The notes below the pieces were generated by a model, which saw only the letters and a program-made list of their open reading frames with translations, ran no database searches and had not been told where the DNA came from. From an archaeon (GTDB taxonomy: Archaea; Nanobdellota; Nanobdellia; Woesearchaeales; GW2011-AR9), in assembly GCA_018696395.1 (NCBI GenBank), contig JABHQR010000020.1, forward strand, positions 1-64,000: 64,000 nt of DNA, given 5' to 3'. Position 1 is the stretch's first letter. Every line of letters begins with the position of its first letter. Of this stretch, positions 1-10,660 are shown in pieces. The translations under genes were made by a program, and so were the position numbers.

Positions 1-90
1 CTGAGCAGGTTCTTCAACTGGAGCTTCTTCTACAGGTTGTTCTTCCTGAGCAGGTTCTTCAACTGGAGCTTCTTCTGCAGGTTCTTCTGC
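1..90. repeat. 45-bp tandem repeat encoding the acidic tail of the cold-shock protein
   Basis: ctgagcaggttcttcaactggagcttcttct at 1 recurs at 46 (period 45 bp, 15 aa). Confidence 0.8.
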
Positions 91-315
91 AGGTTCTTCT
101 GCTGCCATGATTTCACTACCTTTCTGTAAAAGAACTACATCAGCTGCTTGCCTACCTTTATCACCATTTACTGCTTCAAAAGATACTTTATCATTATCCC
201 TTAAGAATGTTCCTTGTTTAATAGCTGTGAAATGTACAAAATATTCTTCACCATCTTCACCATTAACAAAACCATAACCTTTCTTTCGGTTAAACCATTT
301 AACTGTTCCTTCCAT
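1..315 (-). CDS. Cold-shock domain protein with acidic Pro/Glu-rich C-terminal tail (partial, runs off left edge)
   Basis: Reverse strand from ATG at 315 reads MEGTVKWFNRKKGYGFVNGEDGEEYFVHFTAIKQGTFLRDNDKVSFEAVNGDKGRQAADV, a CSD with RNP motifs, followed by EEPAEEAPVEEPAQEEQPVEE repeats. Confidence 0.93.
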   Translation of the reverse strand, partial: MEGTVKWFNRKKGYGFVNGEDGEEYFVHFTAIKQGTFLRDNDKVSFEAVNGDKGRQAADVVLLQKGSEIMAAEEPAEEPAEEAPVEEPAQEEQPVEEAPVEEPAQ

Positions 316-448
316 TTTTACTTAATTTCCTCCAAATCGTGGATGAATCAGTAACAATTTCATTACCCACCCACTTAACTTAATGAAAGCACAATTATTT
401 TATAAAGGTTTAGGTGGAAATTTGTTTATTAAAAAAATCATTGAAAAA

Positions 449-1645
449 TCAATCTAATAAATGTTCTTCCTCAACCCTTGAAATGAATATCATCCCTAAA
501 ATAGAGCTTCCAATGATTATGAAAGTAAATGTTAATGACCAATCCACTAAAATCCCAACAATAGGGTAAATTACACCAATGGTAAACTTTTTCAACATTG
601 AAATGAAAGAGATTACTGTTGAACGATTATGTGATTCAATATACTTGTTTATGTAACTGTCAAATAGAGTACTTCTAGTAAGTCCAAAACCAGTAATTAA
701 CATTAATAATAATACAGCTAAGTAAATATTTTGGTTGGTAGCAAGTACTAAATATGCTAACCCAGGTATTACTGCACTCCACAATAAATAATTCTTTTTA
801 CTTTTGAAAAGTTTTTCCATCCAAGGAACACTATTAAGGAAAATTACTTGAATTCCCGCTATCGCAGCATGTACAAACCCGAAATAGATTATTGCTACAC
901 CTAATTGTTCTAGTAGTAACTGATAAGTCCAAATTACCATGAACACTAAAGCAAAATTAGAAATCATATCAAATGATAAAATTTGTAAAATTTTATTATT
1001 TCTAAAATGTTTAACCCCACTAGAAAATATTTGTAAATACCTTTTAGATTCTTTACTTTTCTTTGTCCTAGGTTCAGTTAAGAATAATGAGATTATTAAT
1101 GCTATTATCATTGGAAAAGCCATAAATAACATTGTAGCTCTCAGTCCAAGATAAGTTGCAATCAAACTTCCGATAGGACCACTGATCATTATTGCTGCAA
1201 CATTAAAGCTTTTGAACCGAGCAAATATTTTCTTAGACAAATGTTCTGACTTGTACTTTTTCAAACTGTCATAAACCATTGCTTGATCTGCACCAGACAT
1301 TAAAGCATTAGCTATTGCCCACAAAAATTCTGCAATAACAAAAATGTAAAAGTTAGGATAAGAGGCATAAACTAAAATTCCAGCAATATTGAAAAATATT
1401 GCTAAAGCAATAGAATGTTTTCTACCAAAATAATCTGCAATAACGCCAGTAGGCACTTCCATTGCAAATGCTGAAAATACAAATACAGATTGTAAGATCA
1501 TTATCTGGGTGAAATTAATTCCACCCCAATCAATAAAGAAAGGTATTAACACTGCTGAAAAGAAATGTAAGCTTTGGAAAAACTTCAAAAAGTACATTAA
1601 GGAGATGTTACGTTTGTAAAGGTTCAATGTTGAAGAGTTTGACAT
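449..1645 (-). CDS. MFS transporter
   Basis: 398 aa, ~12 TM segments, MFS-like motif GVIADYFGRKHSIAL. Confidence 0.88.
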   Translation of the reverse strand: MSNSSTLNLYKRNISLMYFLKFFQSLHFFSAVLIPFFIDWGGINFTQIMILQSVFVFSAFAMEVPTGVIADYFGRKHSIALAIFFNIAGILVYASYPNFYIFVIAEFLWAIANALMSGADQAMVYDSLKKYKSEHLSKKIFARFKSFNVAAIMISGPIGSLIATYLGLRATMLFMAFPMIIALIISLFLTEPRTKKSKESKRYLQIFSSGVKHFRNNKILQILSFDMISNFALVFMVIWTYQLLLEQLGVAIIYFGFVHAAIAGIQVIFLNSVPWMEKLFKSKKNYLLWSAVIPGLAYLVLATNQNIYLAVLLLMLITGFGLTRSTLFDSYINKYIESHNRSTVISFISMLKKFTIGVIYPIVGILVDWSLTFTFIIIGSSILGMIFISRVEEEHLLD

Positions 1646-1710
1646 TTAGTGAGGTATTATTTTATGATATTTAAAGGTTATTTGTATCTATGAAAACAAA
1701 ACAGTTATAA

Positions 1711-2745
1711 TCACATCAATAAAACTTCAGGAAATGAATTAAAGTAATGTTCATAATAAATGACCCAAGTTTCATAATTCCTGATATCTTGATTAAATTG
1801 GATTTTTAATTGACTGACAATATTATGAAAAACTATTTGGTCTTTGACAACCAGATAAGTCCTAAAGTCCCAATCTCCAATTAATCTTTTCACAGCGATA
1901 AAATTATGATCATTCTTACAATATGAAAATAATTTCATTTCTTGTTTCTTAGTTATGCAAGAAGTGTTAAAATTAAAAACATAACCATGATAATTGAAAG
2001 CAGAAAAATTGATCTGAGTTGTAAAACCTTCGATTATACCTTTCTCTACTAATTTCTTAATCCTAATTCTAATTGCATCTGAACTTAATTTGATCTTTTG
2101 AGATAAATCGTAAGAAGATATTCTTGCATCCTCAGATAATTTTTGTATTATTTTTAGATCAATTTGATCATAAGATGGTTTAATTAAAATTTTTGGACTA
2201 GAATTTGAGTGAGGTTTAACTTCCAGCATTTTAATCTCAGGTAAAGAATGATGTTCAATGGCATCAATTTCTGCTTCAGTATCTTTCCTGATAATAATTG
2301 ATTTAAATGGCTCAAGTAATCTTTGCAATAAATTGTCAAATTCCTTAAGACTCTTTGCTAAGACAATTACTTCTAAATCCCAATGACCACTATATTCTAA
2401 GATTCTTAATACTGATTTATCTTCTTTCAAAAAATCGATAAAATTTTTTTGTTTACCTTTATCAGACTCATCAAGAATTATTAAAATATGAAACCTTTGG
2501 TAACCTAATTTTTCATAATCAATAAGGGGATGGTTTCTTAAAATGATATTATTCTTCAAAAAACGATTATAACGATAAAGTACAGTTTCTTTTGATAAAC
2601 CAATCTTTTTAGCCAATGTTGAAAAAGGCATTCTAGAATCATTAAGTAGATAAAATAATATTTTTTTATCTTTAACATCTAATTTAAAATTGTTTTTTTG
2701 TAAAGGATTGAATGAACCTAATTTTTCATACATAAAATTAATCAA
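1711..2745 (-). CDS. Lrp/AsnC-family transcriptional regulator with two HTH modules
   Basis: Two HTH segments (RMPFSTLAKKIGLSKETVLYRYNRF; ARISSYDLSQKIKLSSDAIRIRIKKL), each followed by a RAM-like region. Confidence 0.85.
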   Translation of the reverse strand: MINFMYEKLGSFNPLQKNNFKLDVKDKKILFYLLNDSRMPFSTLAKKIGLSKETVLYRYNRFLKNNIILRNHPLIDYEKLGYQRFHILIILDESDKGKQKNFIDFLKEDKSVLRILEYSGHWDLEVIVLAKSLKEFDNLLQRLLEPFKSIIIRKDTEAEIDAIEHHSLPEIKMLEVKPHSNSSPKILIKPSYDQIDLKIIQKLSEDARISSYDLSQKIKLSSDAIRIRIKKLVEKGIIEGFTTQINFSAFNYHGYVFNFNTSCITKKQEMKLFSYCKNDHNFIAVKRLIGDWDFRTYLVVKDQIVFHNIVSQLKIQFNQDIRNYETWVIYYEHYFNSFPEVLLM

Positions 2746-2852
2746 TTGATTGAATATTTAAATAATTTTCTGTTTTGAGTTAAATTCAACCCGGTGATTT
2801 TATGATAACAATCACCTTAATTCTTAGTTAAAAATTCGTGGAGGCGAAAAAA

Positions 2853-3419
2853 ATGAAACTTACTGATATATTAAACTCCAAAGGACTAGCGATGAATATG
2901 TTAAAATCCTATGCAGCAATAGGAATTATGGTAGGATTAACAATTGGAACTTACCAATGCTGTAAACACCCATTAGAAAATCAGAATTATGCTGTCCCAG
3001 AAAATTATTCATATAATCATTACCCTGTTAACCAAGTATTTAGAGATCATGATGGATATCGAATAATTTTTGATGATGAGAATGGAAGAGTACAAGAAAT
3101 TGAATTTCAAGATAACAACCATATTACATATCACCATTGGGGTTACATTTACCCAAATGTACCTGAAGATAATCATTTTTCTGACCTAAGTAACCTTGAG
3201 GGTTATATCAAGATATTTCATGATTTGGAGATTGAAGAAGAAGGATATGCTGATGCAATTATTTACAAATTACCTCAAAGTGTTTTAGATGGGGTACAAA
3301 GAGATTACAATTATGTTGAAATTCACCTCCCCTTAGATCAAGAACTTAATCCAGGATTAGAAAGGTGGGGCCATCACCCACAACACATGATTGAAGGTAC
3401 TATGAAAGAGGTGAAATAA
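2853..3419 (+). CDS. Membrane-anchored hypothetical protein, paralog 1 of 3
   Basis: N-terminal TM; NQVFRDHDGYRIIFDDENG motif; SD GGAGG upstream of ATG 2853. Confidence 0.75.
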   Translation: MKLTDILNSKGLAMNMLKSYAAIGIMVGLTIGTYQCCKHPLENQNYAVPENYSYNHYPVNQVFRDHDGYRIIFDDENGRVQEIEFQDNNHITYHHWGYIYPNVPEDNHFSDLSNLEGYIKIFHDLEIEEEGYADAIIYKLPQSVLDGVQRDYNYVEIHLPLDQELNPGLERWGHHPQHMIEGTMKEVK

Positions 3420-3420
3420 G

Positions 3421-4023
3421 ATGGATGAAAGAGAACAAGTAGGACATATGTTAGCTTTTTTAGTAATGATTGGAGGAGTTGGCATGGCAGTAGCTGTTAG
3501 TTACGATATGCATCAAAGAGACAAATTGTTGAAAGATCAGATTACACCAACAGAATATCGTGTTGAAAGACATCCTGTTACTGCTGTGTTTGACAATTAT
3601 GGGAGTTGGACAATACCAATTGGGGATTATCAACAAAAAACAAAAGATGTTTTTGGGTTTGAAGTAAAATATGTTGATGGTGAGAAAAAAGTTTACGATG
3701 ATTGGGATCAACAATGTAAAGGTTTTGTTGGTTATGGTCAACATAATCCCTGTGGTCCAATGTATCCAGACTTAACACTTGATAATTTCTTAGCACTTGA
3801 TGATCCAACAACTGAACACGTAAGAGTGTTCAAGGATTTAGGTTATGAGGAACAAGGTTATGCTAATGTTATCTGGTATAAAGTAAAACAGTTAGAAGAA
3901 GAATTGAGTTATGTTGAAGTTCATTTACCAGTTGATGAAGAAATGAAGGAAGGAATTCAACCTTTATTTTCTATTGACACAAATGAAATCCCAAGAGATA
4001 AATGGGGAAGAATGAGATTCTAA
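3421..4023 (+). CDS. Membrane-anchored hypothetical protein, paralog 2 of 3
   Basis: N-terminal TM; shares ...FKDLGYEEQGYANVIWYKV...YVEVHLPVDEEMKEG with its neighbours. Confidence 0.75.
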   Translation: MDEREQVGHMLAFLVMIGGVGMAVAVSYDMHQRDKLLKDQITPTEYRVERHPVTAVFDNYGSWTIPIGDYQQKTKDVFGFEVKYVDGEKKVYDDWDQQCKGFVGYGQHNPCGPMYPDLTLDNFLALDDPTTEHVRVFKDLGYEEQGYANVIWYKVKQLEEELSYVEVHLPVDEEMKEGIQPLFSIDTNEIPRDKWGRMRF

Positions 4024-4041
4024 AAAGAAGGTGAAATAAAA

Positions 4042-4632
4042 ATGAAACCAGAATTAGAGAGATTAGCAGATACGAGTATTGTTTCATTAGCCCAGTTAGG
4101 AGTTGCAGCATCTTTTGTTGCATTCATGTATTTTGGAGATAGATTGTTACATGAAAGAGATTATGTTGATGCAGCAGTATCTCAACAATGTAATTTGATT
4201 GAACCAAATTCTTATGTATTTGATAAAACTTCAATTGACCAAGTGTTTAGGGACCATGATGGATATCGAGTTATTTTAAGAACAGAAAATAATTCTGTGA
4301 TTGAACATAAATTTTACCCAACTCATATTTGCCCATACATAGAAAATGTTTATCCAGATGTGTTAGAGAGATATGAATTTACAGTAATGGACAATTCACA
4401 GAGAACAAATTTCAGAATTGTTAAGGATCTTGAAGAAAATGAACAACCATACATGTTATCTATTGCCTACAATGTAACTGTTGATTATACCAGAGATGAT
4501 AAAGATAAATCTAAAGATTACAATTGTTTGTATAGAGAAGTCCATATGCCATTAAGTCAAGGTCTAGAGCCAGGAAATGAGGAGTGGGGAGGAAAATACA
4601 AAAAGTATGACAACATAAAAGAGATTGATTAA
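4042..4632 (+). CDS. Membrane-anchored hypothetical protein, paralog 3 of 3
   Basis: N-terminal TM; IDQVFRDHDGYRVILRTENN and REVHMPLSQGLEPGNEEWG match paralog 1. Confidence 0.75.
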   Translation: MKPELERLADTSIVSLAQLGVAASFVAFMYFGDRLLHERDYVDAAVSQQCNLIEPNSYVFDKTSIDQVFRDHDGYRVILRTENNSVIEHKFYPTHICPYIENVYPDVLERYEFTVMDNSQRTNFRIVKDLEENEQPYMLSIAYNVTVDYTRDDKDKSKDYNCLYREVHMPLSQGLEPGNEEWGGKYKKYDNIKEID

Positions 4633-4875
4633 TTAAAAATTATTTTTATTGTTTTTTTTCAATTAAATTTATAAAATAGCTTTAAAATATTGTTCTTAGA
4701 TGGATTCAGTTAGAAAAGCTGGAAGTTGAATTTCTATTTATTTCTAAATTAGCGAGAGCTGTTAATTAAAATTTTATTTTTGTGTTAAATAAGTTAAGTG
4801 GTGTGTTTTGAAGTTTAAGATTAAAAAAAGTGTTTTAAAAAAATAAAGATAAATAATGAATGAAAATACCAATAG

Positions 4876-5841
4876 GTGAAAAAAATGTATGTTAAAGATT
4901 TCAAATGGGAAAAAGATATTACTGTAAAAAAATTAGTTGATAATATGGGACAGTTAGGTTACCAAAGTGTCCAACTAGCAAAAGCTAGCGAAGTAATCAT
5001 TAAGATGAAGAAAAATTCTGCGAAAACTTATCTTACTTTTACTTCAAACATGGTTTCTTGTGGATTAAGAGGATTTTTCGCTCAATTAGTTAAACTAAAA
5101 GTAGCAGATGTTTTAGTAACTACAGTAGGAGGGATTGAAGAAGACATCATGAAATCTTTAGGAGAAAAATTTTCAATTGGAAATTTCTCTGCTGACGATG
5201 TAGAACTTCATGAAAGAGGAATTAACCGAGTAGGAAATGTTTTCATTAAAAATGAAAGTTATATGAAACTAGAAGATTGGATGAACCCAGTATTAACTAA
5301 ACTTTACCAGAAACAAAAACGTTGGACACCTTCAAAATTATTTAAAGAAATTGGCCTTTTACTAGAGGATGATTCAAGTATTTTGTATCAAGCAGCAAAA
5401 AATGACGTACCTATATTTTGCCCAGCTATTACTGATGGGTCTTTTGGATTTCATCTTTACCTTTTCCAACAAAAACACAAAGATTTTATTGTGGATGTAG
5501 TGGCAGACTTTGGAAACATTTTGTTCACAAGCAATCATGATGAAAAGAAAGCAGTAATTTCATTAGGGGGTAGCATAAGTAAACATCACGCCATTCTTTC
5601 TACATTACTTAATGGTGGAGCTAGTTACGCTGTTTATATGACTACTGCCCACAAAACAAGTGGAAGTATGAGTGGAGCAACTACCAACGAAGCTAAATCA
5701 TGGGGTAAAGTTAAAGACGAAAGTGATGTTGCAACTGTTCATGGTGATGTTACAATCACATTTCCACTTGCCATGATTAAAGCTTTAGAAGTTTTTGAAG
5801 AGGAAGGGCTTCTACCTTTTGGAGGAGATAACAATGAATAA
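4876..5841 (+). CDS. dys: Deoxyhypusine synthase
   Basis: TSNMVSCGLRGFFAQLVK, DVLVTTVGGIEED and active-site segment TTNEAKSWGKVKDES; GTG 4876 or ATG 4885 start. Confidence 0.95.
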   Translation: MKKMYVKDFKWEKDITVKKLVDNMGQLGYQSVQLAKASEVIIKMKKNSAKTYLTFTSNMVSCGLRGFFAQLVKLKVADVLVTTVGGIEEDIMKSLGEKFSIGNFSADDVELHERGINRVGNVFIKNESYMKLEDWMNPVLTKLYQKQKRWTPSKLFKEIGLLLEDDSSILYQAAKNDVPIFCPAITDGSFGFHLYLFQQKHKDFIVDVVADFGNILFTSNHDEKKAVISLGGSISKHHAILSTLLNGGASYAVYMTTAHKTSGSMSGATTNEAKSWGKVKDESDVATVHGDVTITFPLAMIKALEVFEEEGLLPFGGDNNE

Positions 5842-6886
5842 GAACTCTGCTTACTTTGAAATATCTAAATCAAAAGTTTTGTCTCAGTTTGACATTGTTG
5901 CAAAACATTGTGATATTGTATCTTACAGTTCTAAGACAAACCCGTTAGTTACTGGGATTTTAGAAAAGAACAAAGATTGCATGTTTAGTATACATTTAGA
6001 AAACGAACTAGTTAACATAAAAGATAAATCTAAAGTTTTGTTTTTAGCTCAGGCTTGGAATGAAAATGAAATTTTAGAACTTTTGAAATTAGGGGTAAAT
6101 AAATTTGCAGTAGATAACATGCACGACCTTACAATTTTGGAGGATCTCCTTTCAAAAAAATTAGAAATAAGAATAGAGACGTTATTCTTACGTCTAAAAT
6201 TAAAAGAACGAACAATTAGGACAGAAAAATATTTTGTGTTTGGAATCTCTTCAGAAAATATTGATTTGAAAATAAAAAAATTGAGAAATAATTTGCAAAT
6301 TGTAAAATTGGGACTTCATTTCCATAGAAAAACACAAAACATGGCCGAATGGAATTATGGTTTTGAACTTGCAGAATTATTTGATGACGAATTCTTTAAT
6401 TGTATTGATTTCGTGAATATGGGAGGTGGTTTACCTGCAGCTTATGCTAATACCAACATACGATTATTGAAAGGAATCTTTACTAAAATTGATCAGTTTA
6501 GAGAATGGCTCTCTAAGAATAATATTAAATTGATAATTGAACCAGGTAGATTTATTGCAGCACCTGCCGGAAAATTGATTACCAAAGTAATTGCTATTGA
6601 TTCAGGCAATATTACAGTAAACGCTTCAGTATACAACACAGATATGGACGCTTTGATTGTTCCAGTAAAACTTTTAGTTGAGAATGAATTATCTAAAAAT
6701 ACAGAAGAGAGTAAACAATATGTTATCAAAGGGATCACACCTTGTAGTTTAGACTTGTTTCGTTATCGAGTTTACCTAAAAGAAGTTAAGATTGGAGATG
6801 AACTTGTATTTTTGAATGCAGGAGCGTATAATTTTTCTTCTAATTTTTGTAACTTAAATGTACCAGGGGTGAAAGTAGTAGAATGA
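5834..6886 (+). CDS. Fold-III PLP-dependent amino acid decarboxylase (arginine/ornithine/lysine type)
   Basis: PLP Lys region YSSKTNP; GLHFH; FVNMGGGLP; IIEPGRF; GITPCSLDLF; start ATG 5834 overlaps dys stop. Confidence 0.85.
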   Translation: MNKNSAYFEISKSKVLSQFDIVAKHCDIVSYSSKTNPLVTGILEKNKDCMFSIHLENELVNIKDKSKVLFLAQAWNENEILELLKLGVNKFAVDNMHDLTILEDLLSKKLEIRIETLFLRLKLKERTIRTEKYFVFGISSENIDLKIKKLRNNLQIVKLGLHFHRKTQNMAEWNYGFELAELFDDEFFNCIDFVNMGGGLPAAYANTNIRLLKGIFTKIDQFREWLSKNNIKLIIEPGRFIAAPAGKLITKVIAIDSGNITVNASVYNTDMDALIVPVKLLVENELSKNTEESKQYVIKGITPCSLDLFRYRVYLKEVKIGDELVFLNAGAYNFSSNFCNLNVPGVKVVE

Positions 6887-7761
6887 AATGGATGAATTTA
6901 CCGGAAGAATATTCTAATTTGGAAAAATCTAAATTTGTAATTTTACCGATATCTTATGAGAAAGACTTAACATTTGGTGTTGGAACTTCAAAAGGTGCCA
7001 TGGAAATTGTTAAATCTTCAGAACATTTAGAGTATTATGACGAAGAGTTTGATTGTGAAGTTTTTGAACAAGGGATATATTTAGAAAATGAAATGAAACT
7101 TAATTCTGAAAGTCCAGAATCAATGGTTACAAAAATTAAAGAAAAAGTTGAATCAATAGAGGGAGATAAATTTCTGATTAGTTTAGGTGGAGACCATTCA
7201 GTAACAATTGGATTAGTTAAAGGTTTGGAAAAACAAAATGAAAAATTTGCAGTTTTACAAATTGATGCTCACTCTGATTTTAGAGATTCTTGGAATGGTA
7301 GCAGATTAAACCACGCTTGTGTTATGAAAAGATTGGTTGAATCTCATGAGATTGTACAAGTTGGAATTAGAAGTCAGGATAAAGATGAGAAAGAAGTAAT
7401 TGCTAATAATAAATCAATTAAAACTATTTATGCTTGGGAGCATTCAATAAATAAAGTCAAAAAAACACTCTTAAATTTGAAATCTGATAAATTGTATATT
7501 ACAATTGATGTAGATGGATTTGATCCAAGCATGATTTCTTGTACTGGAACCCCTGAACCAGGGGGGTTGTTCTGGCAACAAATAATTGAAATTTTAAAAC
7601 TTTGTTTTGAAATGAAGACAGTTATTGGAACAGACATAGTAGAATTTGCACCAGAATATGTTATTGATGGTAAAAAACAGATTAGTAGTAGAGCAAGAAG
7701 TGAAGCTTACAGTTTAGCAAAATTAGTAAGCAAGATAATTTGTTTGAAAGTGAAAAATTAA
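6883..7761 (+). CDS. speB: Agmatinase/arginase-family ureohydrolase
   Basis: GGDHSVT, DAHSDFRD, SRLNHACVMKRL, ITIDVDGFDPSM: Mn-binding ureohydrolase motifs. Confidence 0.93.
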   Translation: MKWMNLPEEYSNLEKSKFVILPISYEKDLTFGVGTSKGAMEIVKSSEHLEYYDEEFDCEVFEQGIYLENEMKLNSESPESMVTKIKEKVESIEGDKFLISLGGDHSVTIGLVKGLEKQNEKFAVLQIDAHSDFRDSWNGSRLNHACVMKRLVESHEIVQVGIRSQDKDEKEVIANNKSIKTIYAWEHSINKVKKTLLNLKSDKLYITIDVDGFDPSMISCTGTPEPGGLFWQQIIEILKLCFEMKTVIGTDIVEFAPEYVIDGKKQISSRARSEAYSLAKLVSKIICLKVKN

Positions 7762-7790
7762 AGAAAAGATAAATTAATTATTTTTTTACT

Positions 7791-8750
7791 TTAAACTTTA
7801 GGTTCAATCGTTACACCAAAAGCATCCAAGAAATCTTTTCTTTTTTCTGCTTGTTCTTGTTCATACTTTCTTTTCAATCCAGCCATCCCATTCTTGAACG
7901 CACCAGTTGCATTGTAAACACTACGTACTGCAAAGATTATTTGTTCTTGTGTTAGTTCTGGAGTTAGGTCCAATTCAACACCAAAAGTAAAATTTGCTTT
8001 GTAAAAATCAGATTTATATTTCCTTCTATTATCTTCATTTGGATCATCGGCAGATGGATTAAACAACTCAACTTCATAATGGCCCATTAAATCTACAATC
8101 ATTTCTTCATAAAGTTTAGGATTAATATCTGTATAAATAACCCTATCTTCTTTTTCTTGTTGACTAGAATATAAGTCATCATAATACGCTCCATCGTATA
8201 AACATAAATTTACAAATCCATCTTTATTTGTGTAAACTATTCTTAACTTTCTTTCTAACCGGACTGTATCATCATTAGTATCTTCATAAGAATCAATTAG
8301 TAACCCAAAAATTTCAGGAATTGTTTCATCTGAAAAAGTTTCATGCAATTTAGGTTTTCTTGGTTTTGCTAACCTTCCATCATCAGATTCTTTATCATCT
8401 TCAGAAGGAAATTGTTGCTTCCATTCAGCTAATTCTGTTCGGTAAGTTCTTTGCATACCTCTATTTTCTGCATTTTTTTTGGCATTCTCATTAATTTTAA
8501 TATCATAATTTTGACTATCTTCCAAAGATACCCTCTCTTCTAGACATTCTTTAGAAAACTTTTTTGATAATACAGCATTACAATTAATTTCTAAATTGTT
8601 TCCAATTTTGTATTCTACTCCTCCTTCTTCAAAAGTAAAAATACTCCTTTCCCTTATTGAGGACCAAACTTTCTCTGTAACATTACCCAACTCTGCTTTT
8701 TGCAAAGCTTCTCTTACAAAAGAGTTCCTTAAATAATTGTCATCAGTCAT
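7791..8750 (-). CDS. Hypothetical protein
   Basis: 319-aa intact ORF, no recognised motif. Confidence 0.7.
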   Translation of the reverse strand: MTDDNYLRNSFVREALQKAELGNVTEKVWSSIRERSIFTFEEGGVEYKIGNNLEINCNAVLSKKFSKECLEERVSLEDSQNYDIKINENAKKNAENRGMQRTYRTELAEWKQQFPSEDDKESDDGRLAKPRKPKLHETFSDETIPEIFGLLIDSYEDTNDDTVRLERKLRIVYTNKDGFVNLCLYDGAYYDDLYSSQQEKEDRVIYTDINPKLYEEMIVDLMGHYEVELFNPSADDPNEDNRRKYKSDFYKANFTFGVELDLTPELTQEQIIFAVRSVYNATGAFKNGMAGLKRKYEQEQAEKRKDFLDAFGVTIEPKV

Positions 8751-8948
8751 TTTAGAAATAGTTAAGAGAATTTACTTAAAAGAAATGTTGTAAAAGAAAA
8801 TATAGTATGCAGAGAATAATCAGTTTATACTAAAAACCAACCAACACCACACTTAACCATCAGAAAATTTATAAAGAATAGGAATGAATTAAGCTTATTC
8901 ACAATAATAATTGGTGAAGTTATAATAAAACAAGAGAGGTAGTTTAAA

Positions 8949-9377
8949 ATGACAATAGTAAAAATTAACTTATACAAAGTTTGTGCAAACAGAAGTTTAG
9001 ACGCAAGAGGCGGACAGATTGGAATTAACAGTAATGTTTCTATTAAAGAAGTTGAAGATTTACAATTTAACATTCCTGGAAAAGCAGGTTTGAAATTCAA
9101 TTTTTCATTTACTTGTAAATACACCCCAGATTTAGGTTCAATTGAAGTAGAAGGCCAAGTATTTTATACTGGTGAAGAAGCTAAAGTTAAAGAAGTTAAA
9201 GAATTATGGGATAAAGAAAAGAAAGTTTCTGCAGAAGTTATGCAACAAGTTATTAACGCAGCATTACATAAAGGAAATATTCAAGCGATTAAAATCAGTG
9301 AAGAAGTTGGTTTACCTAGCCCATTACCTTTACCAAAAGTACAATCTAAACCTAAACCAACTGAAAAGAAAGAGTAA
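8949..9377 (+). CDS. Conserved hypothetical protein
   Basis: 142-aa ORF preceded by gagaggt-like SD. Confidence 0.75.
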   Translation: MTIVKINLYKVCANRSLDARGGQIGINSNVSIKEVEDLQFNIPGKAGLKFNFSFTCKYTPDLGSIEVEGQVFYTGEEAKVKEVKELWDKEKKVSAEVMQQVINAALHKGNIQAIKISEEVGLPSPLPLPKVQSKPKPTEKKE

Positions 9378-9456
9378 TTCTTTTCTTAATTTTTATTTTT
9401 TTGAATTAATTTATTTCTACTAAACATTTATTAAACATAACACAATCTTTATATCT

Positions 9457-10149
9457 ATGCAAAAACCAAGAACTACTCTTTTCATGTTAATGTCTTTTGA
9501 TGGAAAAATTTCTACAGGGATTGGTAAAGGATTAGATTTTGATAAAGATTTACCCAACATTAAGGGAATTAAAGAAGGTCTAAATCAATATTATGAATTA
9601 GAACAAAAAACAGACATTGTTTCTTTCAATTCAGGAAAAGTTATGGCTAAAATAGGAGTAAATACACCTAAAAATCCAATTAAAAATATAAAACAAGTTA
9701 GTTTTGTTTTAGTTGATAATAAATCTCACCTTAACAAACAGGGCATAATTAATTTAACAAATAATCTGAAAAGATTATATTTAGTAACAACAAATAATAA
9801 TCATCCTGCTTACAAACTAAACTTAGAAAATTTAGACATTATTAAATATCAAAAAAAGGTAGATTTTAAAAATTTATTTTTAAAATTAAAAGATAAATAT
9901 TCAATTAAAAGAATGACTATCCAATCAGGTGGAACATTAAACTCAAAACTAATTAGAGATGGATTAATTAACAGAGTTTCTATTGTCATCGCACCTTGTT
10001 TAATTGGTGGAAAAAAAACTTCAACCATAATGGATGGAGATTCTTTAAAAGATAAAACTGAGTTGAAACATATTAAATCATTAAAACTTCTTAAAGTTAA
10101 CAAATTAAAGAATTCTTATTTACAATTAACTTATAAAATTAATAATTAA
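9457..10149 (+). CDS. RibD C-terminal/DHFR-like reductase
   Basis: TLFMLMSFDGKISTG; IQSGGTLNSKLIRDGLINRVSIVIAPCLIGGKKTSTIMDG. Confidence 0.88.
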   Translation: MQKPRTTLFMLMSFDGKISTGIGKGLDFDKDLPNIKGIKEGLNQYYELEQKTDIVSFNSGKVMAKIGVNTPKNPIKNIKQVSFVLVDNKSHLNKQGIINLTNNLKRLYLVTTNNNHPAYKLNLENLDIIKYQKKVDFKNLFLKLKDKYSIKRMTIQSGGTLNSKLIRDGLINRVSIVIAPCLIGGKKTSTIMDGDSLKDKTELKHIKSLKLLKVNKLKNSYLQLTYKINN

Positions 10150-10200
10150 TCTGATAAAAATTTATAAAGTATTGATATACCCAGATTATAGATAATAAAA

Positions 10201-10569
10201 ATGACAGACAATCTTGAAGAATTATTTGAAAATAGTAGAGCAGACCAACCTACACTGACACCAAGAATTAATAAAGAAGAAAGTGAGAGGGAATTATATC
10301 AAGGATTTCAAGATTATGGCCTTCTGATTAAATTAATGGATTATGTTAATGAAAAGATTCCAAGAGATCAATTACTAGTCCAGATGCAAACTGCTTATGA
10401 ATTAAACTTAAAAGAGATATTTCCCAAAGTTAATAAAGATTATTTTTCTGAAACTGGTTTCTTAGGCCAATATTTAAGAAAAAATGAAGAAGTAAACATA
10501 AGCCAAATGAAAGGAGACATTGGAACTATTCTTTCAAGTATGGCCATTTTTGACAACCTTCTATATTAA
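10201..10569 (+). CDS. Hypothetical protein
   Basis: 122-aa ORF. Confidence 0.6.
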   Translation: MTDNLEELFENSRADQPTLTPRINKEESERELYQGFQDYGLLIKLMDYVNEKIPRDQLLVQMQTAYELNLKEIFPKVNKDYFSETGFLGQYLRKNEEVNISQMKGDIGTILSSMAIFDNLLY

Positions 10570-10660
10570 TTTTATATTTAATACCTAGTTTTATCAAATC
10601 TTTAACAACAATATTTATATAATATAAAAACCATGATAATTCTGTCAAGATTATTGAGGG

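Noticed and set aside
3460-3811. Antisense ORFs in the paralog trio
   Set aside because: Low-complexity antisense translations.
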